The notes under the pieces were generated by a model, which saw nothing but the letters and a program-made list of their open reading frames with translations, was not told where the DNA came from and did not search any database. Shown one piece after another: positions 1 to 7,884 of a stretch of DNA of 64,000 nt; position 1 is the stretch's first letter, and each line of letters begins with the position of its first letter. Both the position numbers and the translations under genes were made by a program. The stretch is from Microbacterium sp. lyk4-40-TSB-66 (GTDB taxonomy: Bacteria; Actinomycetota; Actinomycetes; Actinomycetales; Microbacteriaceae), in NCBI RefSeq assembly GCF_030209475.1, contig NZ_JARVRW010000001.1, forward strand, positions 248,001 to 312,000, read 5' to 3'.

Positions 1-1190
1 CCGGTTCGTTCCTCCCCGACTTCCTCTCCGCTCTCCGGCCGGTGCCGCTGACCATCGTGCAGATCGCGCTGTTCGCCTACGTGGCTCTGTGGATCGTGCT
101 GACCATCGACACCCTTCGGCTCGTGCGCCTGGTGCGGGTGGGACCCTTGTCGCGGGTCGCCATGGCGGTCGTCGCGGTGGTGCTCCTCGTCCTCTCGGGT
201 TCGGGAGCGGCGTATGCGGCGCAGATCGCGGGAAGCACGCGCGACGCCCTGTCGACGCTCTTCGCCCAGTCGGGGCCGATCGTGCCGCCGTCCGACGGGT
301 ATTACAACATCCTGCTGCTCGGTGCCGACTCCGGCGAGGGACGCGATTCGATGCGCTTCGACAGCATCTCCGTCGTGTCGATCAACGCCGACACGGGCGC
401 GACGACCATCACCGGCATCCCGCGCGACATGCCGCACTTCCCGTTCGCGCCCGGGCCCATGCAGGACAAGTACCCCGACGGCCACACCGGCTACGCCGAC
501 CCGACCTGCGGCTGGGGGAGTGGGGTCAACCAGCTGCGCACCGAGGTCGAGGTCTGCCAGGACGGCAACGCGCTGTACCCCGACGCCGAGGCGAACGACT
601 CCGAGCCCGGCATCGAGGCGACGAAGGATGCCGCGGAGGGGATCCTCGGCATCCAGATCCCGTACTACGTGCTCATCGACATGAAGGGCTTCGCCGACGT
701 GATCGACGCCCTCGGCGGCGTCGACATCACGGTGCAGGAGCGCCTCCCCAAGGGCGGACCCGCCTACGACGGTCAGCCCGTCGACGACTGGGCCTTCGGC
801 TGGATCGAGCCCGGGGCTCAGCACATGGACGGCGACACGGCGCAGTGGTACGCCCGCTCGCGCTACACGACGAGCGACTTCGACCGCATGCGACGCCAGC
901 GTGAACTGCAGGAGGCCGTACTCGCGCAGTTCACCCCGCAGGTCGTGCTGACGCGGTTCCAGGAGGTGGCGAAGTCCACCACGATCATCGTCCAGACCGA
1001 CCTCCCGCAGGGACTGATCGCGCCGACGCTCGTCGATCTGGCGCTGAAGGCGAAGGATCAGCCCATCAACACCCTCGAGCTCACCCCCGAGGGCGGCGTC
1101 GACGAGTACGACCCGGATTACGCCCAGGTGCAGCAGATGGTGCGCGACGCGCTGCACCCGGCGACCGCGACCGAGGAGCCGGCACCGTGA
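1..1190 (+). CDS. LytR-CpsA-Psr (LCP) family protein, 5' end missing
   Basis: LCP enzymes transfer polyprenyl-phosphate-linked glycans to peptidoglycan outside the membrane, so this fits the glycan locus that follows. The frame is open to the left edge, so the N-terminus is probably outside the window; a GTG at 42 is the first start inside it. From that GTG there are two hydrophobic segments (about residues 5-25 and 38-58), then the LCP domain (about 80-300). That domain has the conserved ILLLGAD strand, Arg/Asp residues in GRDSMRFDSI, the GIPRDM segment, and the YARSRYTTSDFDRMRRQRE block that binds the pyrophosphate in this family. The C-terminus ends in a Pro/Glu-rich tail. The stop overlaps the next start (GTGA). 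The family call is secure; the acceptor and donor are inferred. Confidence 0.88.
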   Translation, partial: GSFLPDFLSALRPVPLTIVQIALFAYVALWIVLTIDTLRLVRLVRVGPLSRVAMAVVAVVLLVLSGSGAAYAAQIAGSTRDALSTLFAQSGPIVPPSDGYYNILLLGADSGEGRDSMRFDSISVVSINADTGATTITGIPRDMPHFPFAPGPMQDKYPDGHTGYADPTCGWGSGVNQLRTEVEVCQDGNALYPDAEANDSEPGIEATKDAAEGILGIQIPYYVLIDMKGFADVIDALGGVDITVQERLPKGGPAYDGQPVDDWAFGWIEPGAQHMDGDTAQWYARSRYTTSDFDRMRRQRELQEAVLAQFTPQVVLTRFQEVAKSTTIIVQTDLPQGLIAPTLVDLALKAKDQPINTLELTPEGGVDEYDPDYAQVQQMVRDALHPATATEEPAP

Positions 1191-2290
1191 CCGTGACCCT
1201 GCGCGTCGTGCTCGATCAGCTCGTCTCGCCGACCTCGCCCGACCTCGCCGAGGCATCGGCGTCGCTCACCGAAGCCCTCATCGCCACCGCTCCCCGCGGG
1301 TGCGACGTCTCGGCGATCGTCCCCTCCCCGGGCATCCCCGACGAGGCCGCCGTGGCCGGGCTCAGTTCCGAGACGCGGCTGGCCGTACGCCGGCGCGAGC
1401 TCGCGGCATCCTGGCAGCTCGGCGTCACCCCCGGCATCGGCAAGGGCCTGATCCACTCGCCGACGGCGCTCGCCCCGCTCGTGCGCCACGACCGCGTCAA
1501 CGAGACGCACCAGATCGTGGTCACCCTGTGGGAACTGCGGGCGTGGGAGACCCCCGAAGAGCTGCCGCGAGCCGAGATCCTCGCGTGCCGCGCCCTGCTC
1601 GCCCGCGTGACCAAGCACGCGGACGCGGTCATCGTGCCCACCCACGCGATGGCGGCGCGCCTGGCCGAGCTCGCCAAGAGCAAGCTGTCGAAGAAGGTGC
1701 GCGTCATCGGCGGCGCCCCCGCCGCCGGCCTCCGCGTGCCCTCGGATGCCGTCGGGCGCCTGCGCGCCCTCGATCTGCCGTCGTCGTTCCTCGTCCTCGC
1801 CGGCGGATCGGCGGCGTCCGACGCGCTCGCCGCCGCCTTCGCCGCGGTCGCCGATGCGGAGTGGGACGGCGACGTCGTCGTGCTCGACGTGCCCGAGGGG
1901 GAGGAACCCGCCGTCGCCGACATCGCCGCCGCGGCCGGCCTCGCCGAGGCGCGCGTGCACAGCCGCGGCTCCCTCGACAGGTGGGACCGGGCCGCTGTGC
2001 TCTCGCACGCCGCCGCCTTCATCGCCGCCTGCGGTCGCACCGACTGGCCGTGGCGTGCCGTCGACGCCCTCGCCGTGGGCGTGCCGATCGTCGCCGCCGA
2101 CACCCCCGTGCACCGCGAGGTCCTCGCCGATGCCGCCGCCTACGCCGAGCCCGCCGAACTGGGCGCGGCTCTCTCACGCGCGCTCGGAGAGGATGCCGAG
2201 CGACTCCGCGTGCTCTCCGGAGACCGCGCCAAGGGCTTCGCCTGGAACGCCGCGGCCGATCGCGTGTGGGCGTTGCACGCGGAGCTGTGA
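1187..2290 (+). CDS. Glycosyltransferase, GT-B/GT4-like
   Basis: This 367-residue protein has no signal peptide and looks like a cytosolic GT-B glycosyltransferase of the GT1/GT4 type. The N-terminal half has an alternating beta/alpha pattern and a HADAVIVPTHAMA segment, typical of the end of the acceptor domain. The C-terminal half carries the nucleotide-sugar-binding pattern, including a DALAVGVPIVAADTPVHREV segment, which is the usual G-x-P-(I/V)-V-A loop of GT4 enzymes. The GTG start overlaps the LCP stop by 4 nt, so the two are translationally coupled. Donor and acceptor cannot be read from the sequence; the neighbours suggest wall-glycan synthesis. Confidence 0.75.
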   Translation: MTVTLRVVLDQLVSPTSPDLAEASASLTEALIATAPRGCDVSAIVPSPGIPDEAAVAGLSSETRLAVRRRELAASWQLGVTPGIGKGLIHSPTALAPLVRHDRVNETHQIVVTLWELRAWETPEELPRAEILACRALLARVTKHADAVIVPTHAMAARLAELAKSKLSKKVRVIGGAPAAGLRVPSDAVGRLRALDLPSSFLVLAGGSAASDALAAAFAAVADAEWDGDVVVLDVPEGEEPAVADIAAAAGLAEARVHSRGSLDRWDRAAVLSHAAAFIAACGRTDWPWRAVDALAVGVPIVAADTPVHREVLADAAAYAEPAELGAALSRALGEDAERLRVLSGDRAKGFAWNAAADRVWALHAEL

Positions 2291-2292
2291 GC

Positions 2293-2346
2293 CTCCCCCT
2301 AAAGTGAGTTGCGGCGGCTGTGTTGCCGCGAAATCACTTGGGGGAG
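2293..2346 (+). promoter_or_regulatory. 5'-leader hairpin that buries the ribosome binding site
   Basis: CTCCCCC (2293-2299) can pair with GGGGGAG (2340-2346), AAGTGA (2302-2307) with TCACTT (2334-2339), and GCGGC (2311-2315) with GCCGC (2325-2329). The right arm is the Shine-Dalgarno sequence of the gene starting at 2352. The structure could block translation, or act as a terminator of the upstream pair, although no U-tract follows it. Confidence 0.6.
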
Positions 2347-2351
2347 AAAAG

Positions 2352-3572
2352 ATGGCTATTCGTGATGTCCGCGGGCGCGGACGAGTGATTCACGGTGCTC
2401 TCGCTATTGCGGCGACTCTGGGTACCGTGGGTGCGTTGCTCCTCGCGGTTCCAGCCAATGCGGCGGAAGAGGGAGTGACCGCTTCGGTCTCACCGTCATG
2501 CGATGACGGAGGAACGCTGACGGTCTGGGTGGCGAACGACGATGACATCGAGCGAACAATTCTGTGGGACATCGACCGAGGAAACGACGGCGAGGCAGAT
2601 TTCGGGGATGGCGGACTCTTCGAGATCAATGAAAACCGGGCGTTTTTCTACACGAACCAGGAAGACGCGCTGTACCGAGTGCACGTCTACACCGAGAGCG
2701 GTACGGATGTTCTCGACCAAGTTGTCGAGCTGGACTGTGAACCAACGGTTCCTGCGGAGCGCTATTACGTAACCCGATATGACGGAACGGTGTGGCGCGT
2801 CACCGACCAGGCAATCCAGCGCCTCACCTACGCCGACTGGCAGGCCGCGGGGTCCCCGCAGCCCGCTCCTGCTCCAACGGACTATGTCCGCTACGCATGG
2901 TCGTCCACGATTAGCGCGGTGACCTTCTTTGGCCAGACACGCGACCGGTGGGTATGGCAGCACGTCAGCTACGACGAGTGGGCACGCGCCGGATTCCCCA
3001 CGCCTCGCAATGCCGGATGGATTGAGGGTTCTACGTATTACCAGTGGGGGACGAGCGACCAGATCTTCGTGCGGGACGTCGGGGGTGTACGCCACGCCCT
3101 GACGTACGCGGAGTGGCGGGATTCCGGGTTTGAGCCCTTCGAGCGTCGCTCCTCGCAGGGATTCTCGAAACTGACGTGGGACAACTCGATCGCCTTCTTC
3201 ACGAACACAGGAGCCGGCCAGGGTAGCCCCATCGGGTACGACCGATGGGCCAGCGAAGGCTTCCCGAATCCGTCGAGCTCCCCGCGGTTCCCCGGCGACC
3301 AGGTGTGGCGCAACTATGGGTCACCGGACATCTGGTACGCGGGGCCGACCGTTTACCGCCGGATCAACGGTGCGGAATGGGCGGCGATGGGCAACCCTGC
3401 GCCCGAGGTGCGCGGTACGCCGGCTCGTCCAGCCAGGGACAAGGACTGCCGCGATTACGGTTCGCAGAGCCAGGCTCAGGCCGACTTCACCTACTGGTAC
3501 CCGGCGTACGGCGACGTGTTCGGACTCGACGCCGATGGGGACGGAGTAGCCTGCGAGAGTTATAAATACTGA
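2352..3572 (+). CDS. Secreted W-x3-G-x-P repeat protein with C-terminal Excalibur domain
   Basis: The predicted protein has 406 residues. The ATG at 2352 follows a strong GGGGGAGA ribosome site and gives a clear signal peptide (basic N-terminus, hydrophobic stretch about 18-35, cleavage near VPANAAE). Residues about 38-130 resemble an Ig-like extracellular domain. Residues about 135-355 hold five repeats, each ending in a related motif: LTYADWQAAGSP, VSYDEWARAGFP, LTYAEWRDSGF, IGYDRWASEGFP and INGAEWAAMGNP. The last 40 residues form an Excalibur-type calcium-binding domain: KDCRDYGSQSQAQADF, then LDADGDGVACE. A paralogue starts at 26626. GC content and codon use look slightly lower than in neighbouring enzymes. 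The function is unknown; a wall-associated role is inferred from export and context. Confidence 0.85.
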   Translation: MAIRDVRGRGRVIHGALAIAATLGTVGALLLAVPANAAEEGVTASVSPSCDDGGTLTVWVANDDDIERTILWDIDRGNDGEADFGDGGLFEINENRAFFYTNQEDALYRVHVYTESGTDVLDQVVELDCEPTVPAERYYVTRYDGTVWRVTDQAIQRLTYADWQAAGSPQPAPAPTDYVRYAWSSTISAVTFFGQTRDRWVWQHVSYDEWARAGFPTPRNAGWIEGSTYYQWGTSDQIFVRDVGGVRHALTYAEWRDSGFEPFERRSSQGFSKLTWDNSIAFFTNTGAGQGSPIGYDRWASEGFPNPSSSPRFPGDQVWRNYGSPDIWYAGPTVYRRINGAEWAAMGNPAPEVRGTPARPARDKDCRDYGSQSQAQADFTYWYPAYGDVFGLDADGDGVACESYKY

Positions 3573-3596
3573 CTCACGGTCACTCCCTGACGCACA

Positions 3597-3632
3597 GAGG
3601 CGGTCGGCTCCCAGCTCGGGTCCGGCCGCCTC
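3597..3632. terminator. Bidirectional hairpin terminator
   Basis: GAGGCGGTCGG (3597-3607) pairs with CCGGCCGCCTC (3622-3632), 11 bp with one G-U pair. It lies between the convergent secreted-protein gene (+) and the ABC ATPase gene (-). Confidence 0.6.
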
Positions 3633-3653
3633 GGTTGTGTATCGAGGTCGCCC

Positions 3654-4394
3654 TCAGGAACGCATCAGCGCGACGGCATCCTTGCTGGGGCCGTCGAAGG
3701 CGACGCCGCCGTCACGCAAGAGAATGCCGCGCTCACACAGGTCGGAGACCATATCCAGGTCGTGTGACACCACGACGAGGGTCTTGCCGTGGCCGTGCAA
3801 CTCGCGGATGCGTGCGAGACACTTCTGCTGGAAGGGCTCGTCGCCCACCGACAGGATCTCATCGATGAGCAAGATGTCCACCTCGGTGTGGATGGCGACC
3901 GAGAACGCCAACCGAAGGAACATGCCGGACGAGTAGTGCTTCACCTCGGTGTCGATGAACTGCTCGATCTCGCTGAACGCGACGATATCCTCGTACCGCT
4001 GATCGGTCTCGCGCTTGGTCATGCCGAGAATGGCGGCGTTGAGGAAGATGTTCTCGCGTCCGGAGAGGTCGGGGTGAAAGCCCGCGCCGACCTCGATGAG
4101 TCCCGCCACGCGTCCCCGAGTGAGCACATTCCCCTCATCGGGACGCAGGACACCGGAGATGAGCTTCAGCAGTGTCGACTTGCCCGAACCGTTGAAGCCG
4201 AGGAGCGCGACAGATTCGCCGGCACCGATGTCGAAACTGACGCCGTTGAGCGCGTGGAAATCCGTGGTGAGCTTCTTACGGCGCATCGCGGCGAGGAACG
4301 TCTCTTTCACCGAGTGAGTGTGTCGAAGCTTGAAGTCTTTATGGACGTCGGCGACACGGATGCGGGGATCGACCGCGTCAGAGGTCTTGAGCAA
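3654..4394 (-). CDS. wzt: Polysaccharide ABC exporter ATP-binding protein, short Wzt type
   Basis: This 246-residue protein energises export of a lipid-linked polysaccharide together with the permease directly upstream. It shows Walker A GFNGSGKST, a signature region YSSGMFLRLAFSVA, Walker B ILLIDEILSVGD and the H-loop VVVSHDLDM. The FHALNGVSFDIGAGESVALLG start is typical of the RfbE/TagH/Wzt subfamily. It ends right after the nucleotide-binding domain and lacks the C-terminal carbohydrate-binding domain of O-antigen Wzt proteins, as does the mycobacterial galactan exporter ATPase (Rv3781). The TTG start at 4394 overlaps the permease stop by 17 nt. Export of a galactan-like polymer is inferred from glf/glfT2 in the same locus. 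Confidence 0.9.
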   Translation of the reverse strand: MLKTSDAVDPRIRVADVHKDFKLRHTHSVKETFLAAMRRKKLTTDFHALNGVSFDIGAGESVALLGFNGSGKSTLLKLISGVLRPDEGNVLTRGRVAGLIEVGAGFHPDLSGRENIFLNAAILGMTKRETDQRYEDIVAFSEIEQFIDTEVKHYSSGMFLRLAFSVAIHTEVDILLIDEILSVGDEPFQQKCLARIRELHGHGKTLVVVSHDLDMVSDLCERGILLRDGGVAFDGPSKDAVALMRS

Positions 4395-5241
4395 AGCGCC
4401 CCTCCAATCGGCGGAAGACGAGCTGGCCCACGAACAGGATCACCAGCGAGATGAGGGCGGCGATACCGGCGTAGAGCCACATATCGGGGATCAACTGTCC
4501 GCCGGTCGGTCCCAGGGGGTACCAGATGCCGTAGTGGAAGAGCTCGACGGAAGCGGTCAGCGGGTTCAGCCGGTAGGCGACGAAAAGCCAATCGGGCATC
4601 TTGTCGGCCACCATTTCCCACTGGTACATCACCGGCGAAGCCCACACGGCGCACATCGTGATGATCTCGACGAAGCTCTGCGCATCACGGAACGTGACGT
4701 TGATTGCCCCGAACAGAAGTCCCAGCCCCGTTGCCAAAGACGCGATGATCACCAGGGCGAGGAGCAGTGCCGCGATGTGCAGGACCGACGGTACCCATCC
4801 GAAGAACAGTGCGATCACGACGAGCACGGCTATCTGGGGCAAGATGTTGACCCCGGCGATCATCATGCTGGCCACCGGGAACATCTCGCGCGGCAGATAG
4901 ATCTTCTTGATGAGGGCGGCATTGTCGACCAATGACCGCGTTCCGTTCGTGAAGGCCTCATTGAAGAACGTGACGATCGTGATCCCCGACAAAAGGTACA
5001 GCGGGAAGAACTCGACCCGTCCATTCATACCGAGGAAGACGCCGATCGCCAGGTAGAAGACTGCGAACTGCACGAGCGGCTTGACGTAAGACCACAACCA
5101 CCCCAGCACCGAGCCGCGGTAGCGAATCTGGACCTCCTTGCGCACGATGAGCGACAGGAGGTAGCGGCGACGGAAAACGTCGGCCAGGCCGATGCCACCG
5201 CCAGGGGGGATCAGGACGTCGTCGCTGGTCACAGCGCTCAT
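4378..5241 (-). CDS. wzm: Polysaccharide ABC exporter permease, ABC-2/Wzm type
   Basis: A 287-residue ABC-2 family permease with about six membrane segments (roughly residues 55-75, 82-105, 125-150, 155-185, 195-215 and 250-275). The N-terminal cytosolic part contains LIVRKEVQIRYRGSVLGWLW, the characteristic motif of Wzm/TagG/RfbA permeases. The ATG at 5241 was chosen over a longer upstream frame because the family pattern begins there. The gene is read before, and overlaps, wzt. It should form the membrane channel for the rhamnose/galactose glycan encoded downstream. Confidence 0.9.
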   Translation of the reverse strand: MSAVTSDDVLIPPGGGIGLADVFRRRYLLSLIVRKEVQIRYRGSVLGWLWSYVKPLVQFAVFYLAIGVFLGMNGRVEFFPLYLLSGITIVTFFNEAFTNGTRSLVDNAALIKKIYLPREMFPVASMMIAGVNILPQIAVLVVIALFFGWVPSVLHIAALLLALVIIASLATGLGLLFGAINVTFRDAQSFVEIITMCAVWASPVMYQWEMVADKMPDWLFVAYRLNPLTASVELFHYGIWYPLGPTGGQLIPDMWLYAGIAALISLVILFVGQLVFRRLEGRFAQDL

Positions 5242-5355
5242 ATGCCTTCTTTCGGGTGTTCGGCGTCTAGCGCCCGAGCAATCATAGTGCGCCCCGGCCC
5301 GCGGGCCTGTCGGACGGCTGGGAGCGAGGCGCTCGAGAGATCCTCGATGATTCGC

Positions 5356-5384
5356 TGGACCACTCGCCCACATGCCGACAGACT
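5356..5384 (+). promoter_or_regulatory. Possible promoter of the 806-residue secreted protein
   Basis: TGGACC (5356-5361) and CAGACT (5379-5384) are 17 bp apart, and the GTG start lies 6 nt after the -10. The transcript would be leaderless. The -10 lacks the consensus first T. Confidence 0.35.
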
Positions 5385-5390
5385 GGTGCA

Positions 5391-7811
5391 GTGAATCGAC
5401 GACGAGTGCGAGCGATCGCATCGCATGTGCTTGCCGTATGCGCTGTATCCGCAATCCTGCTGACGCCGACGCTGACGGCGCCGGCGCCCGCGTCGGCGGC
5501 ACCACCGGTATCGGTCGTCGCCACGGGTGCATCGACGGGAGTGGCTGCGAACACGGCGCTTTCCGCGGTCGGTCGACCGATGCTTTCGACGCTCGACGGC
5601 TTCACGCCGGGGAACATCATCGACGACGGTGTGTTCTTCAACTCGGCCACGATGACGGAAAGCGACATCCAGCGTTTTCTCGAGGCGCGCGTTCCGAATT
5701 GTCAATCCGGGTATACCTGCCTCAAGGACTGGAGGGACACGTCTCGAACGGTGGCGGCAGATGCAATGTGCGGCCCCTACTCCGGCGAGGCGAATGAACG
5801 CGCTTCGCGGATCATCTTCAAAGTGTCGCAGGCCTGCGGTATCAACCCGCAGGTGATTTTGGCCACCCTCCAGAAAGAGCAGGGACTCGTCCTGCACACG
5901 TGGCCGAGCGATTGGCGCTACCGGATCGCCATGGGACAGGGCTGTCCCGACACGGCGGCGTGCGACACACGGTATTACGGCTTCTTCAACCAGGTCTACG
6001 GCGCTGCGTGGCAGTTCAAGCGTTACGCGAACCCTCCCGGGACAAGCAAGTACTTCACCTGGTATGCACCGGGGAACACCTGGAACATCCAGTTCAACCC
6101 AAATACCGGCTGCGGCTCGTCTCCGGTGTTCGTCGCGAATCAGGCGACCTCGAACCTGTACTACTACACCCCTTATCAGCCCAACGCGGCCGCACTTGCC
6201 GCCGGGACGGGGACGGGCGACGACTGCTCGGCATACGGGAATCGGAATTTTTACCACTACTTCACGGAGTGGTTCGGGACGACGCGAGGATCAGGCGTGG
6301 CGCTCGCCCGTACGGCGGGAGACCCGGCTGTCTACCTCCTCTCCGGAGGTCGACGCTGGTACGTTCCCGACGGGGACGACCTGGCCTCGCTGTCGAGCGC
6401 CTTCGGCCCCGTGTCGACCGTGACCGGGGCGTTCTTGGCAGGTCTGGTCGACTCCGGTCGCACCAACGCCGTACTGCGCGATGAGTCCACCGGCGATATG
6501 GCCTACATCCAGGACGGGCAACGTCACCGGCTCGCCTCCTGTGACCTCGTCGCCCGTTGGGGCGGCGACTGCGCCGCGCCCGTGAGCGTGACCTCGTCGT
6601 TGTTCCAACGCGCCACCGTCGGCGCCGACATGACGGCTTTCTACCGTGTGCGCGGAGGCGCCCAATGGGGTCGTCTCGACTCCACCTCTGCCATCACGCC
6701 GTTGTGGAACGATGCGGCTGCCCGGGCGGTCAACGGCGACCCTTCCGCGTCGCTCTACGGCGCTTTCCCGAGTCGGACTCTCCTGGCCAGCAAGTCGCGG
6801 AGCCCGATGCTCTTCGCACCCGCGCAGGTGGTCAAACCCGCGGGCTCGGACAAGATCTACCTGACGCTCGACCAGGGTTCGCTCGTATGGATCCGTTCGT
6901 GGCGGGATGTCGCGGAGTACAACCGAGATGCGTCCAGCATGGCCGTCATCGCCGACGCCGAGCTGTTCAGCCGATACCGCGAGGTCGGTGAGGTGCGGCC
7001 GATGCTGCGGTGCGACAACACGGTCTACTTCCCCGGATCAGGGGTCCTCTATCCGCTGAGCGACTCTTCGTCGTCGGGGCTGTCCATCATGGACGCGGGG
7101 TCGTCGACCTGCGCACAGTTCACGCGTGGCGCCCCGATGGGCCGCGCGCCTCTCATCAAAGTCGACGGTCGAAGTGCTGTGGCGGCCGTGGAGGCCGGTA
7201 CTCGCCGGGTTGCCGTGAGCTGGCCTGCGTTGACCCGATACATGGGCGCCACGCCCCTCACGATCGCAACGGTGTCGGCTGGTACGTTCGACCAGCTCAC
7301 GCCGGGAGCGCCCCTCGCCGACGGTGAGGTCGTCAAGGGGTCCTCGCCCGTGTTGTCCCTTGTCTCGGGCACGACGCCGATCCCACTGCCGAGCTTCGAT
7401 CTGGCACGGGATGCGGGGATGAATGCGTCGTTCGTCACCGTGGCCGACGGAGAAGTCGCCCGCCTCGGCGCGGCAGTCGGTCCCCTCGGGCTCTGGGTTT
7501 CATGCGCCGGTACGATTTCGGTCGTCGGCTCGAACGGCGTGACCGCCGTGACCTCACAGGCGGCTGCGGGCTTCACCCCGCGCGAGCTCTCGGTCGCGGC
7601 GTGCCAGCGTTTCACATCGCGGCCCGGCACCCTTTCGACCGTCTTCGTGAAGTCCACTTCTTCAGACGCCGTCCTGGTCGCCAGCGGTGGTGTCTTCCGT
7701 CACGTTCAGTCGGGACAGACGTTGCGCGACCTTGCGAAAGGCGACCCGGTGATCCTGCTGCTGTCCCCGTCGACGGTGGCGGGGTTGCCGGTGGGGCCGC
7801 CGCTCCCCTGA
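5391..7811 (+). CDS. Large secreted protein with a lysozyme/transglycosylase-like N-terminal domain
   Basis: 806 residues with a GTG start and a signal peptide (RRR, hydrophobic core, cleavage near APASAAP at about 35). Residues about 65-300 form a Cys-containing globular domain (Cys104, 110, 127 and 149). The helix GINPQVILATLQKEQGLV, with Glu163, resembles the catalytic-Glu helix of GH23-like transglycosylases; the later MGQGC and YYGFFNQVYGAAWQF segments fit the same fold type. Residues about 300-800 carry irregular beta repeats of the kind 'V-x-L-x3-G-x-R-x2-V' that may form a propeller. Such proteins are often annotated hypothetical or hemagglutinin-like. It is divergent from wzm. Export is clear; peptidoglycan cleavage is only an inference. 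Confidence 0.7.
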   Translation: MNRRRVRAIASHVLAVCAVSAILLTPTLTAPAPASAAPPVSVVATGASTGVAANTALSAVGRPMLSTLDGFTPGNIIDDGVFFNSATMTESDIQRFLEARVPNCQSGYTCLKDWRDTSRTVAADAMCGPYSGEANERASRIIFKVSQACGINPQVILATLQKEQGLVLHTWPSDWRYRIAMGQGCPDTAACDTRYYGFFNQVYGAAWQFKRYANPPGTSKYFTWYAPGNTWNIQFNPNTGCGSSPVFVANQATSNLYYYTPYQPNAAALAAGTGTGDDCSAYGNRNFYHYFTEWFGTTRGSGVALARTAGDPAVYLLSGGRRWYVPDGDDLASLSSAFGPVSTVTGAFLAGLVDSGRTNAVLRDESTGDMAYIQDGQRHRLASCDLVARWGGDCAAPVSVTSSLFQRATVGADMTAFYRVRGGAQWGRLDSTSAITPLWNDAAARAVNGDPSASLYGAFPSRTLLASKSRSPMLFAPAQVVKPAGSDKIYLTLDQGSLVWIRSWRDVAEYNRDASSMAVIADAELFSRYREVGEVRPMLRCDNTVYFPGSGVLYPLSDSSSSGLSIMDAGSSTCAQFTRGAPMGRAPLIKVDGRSAVAAVEAGTRRVAVSWPALTRYMGATPLTIATVSAGTFDQLTPGAPLADGEVVKGSSPVLSLVSGTTPIPLPSFDLARDAGMNASFVTVADGEVARLGAAVGPLGLWVSCAGTISVVGSNGVTAVTSQAAAGFTPRELSVAACQRFTSRPGTLSTVFVKSTSSDAVLVASGGVFRHVQSGQTLRDLAKGDPVILLLSPSTVAGLPVGPPLP

Positions 7812-7884
7812 GCGCCGAGGAGGGGTCGTCTCCTACTCGCGGAAGTCCCACCTCGCCCGAGCGTGGGCGGCACCCCGGAGCGTG

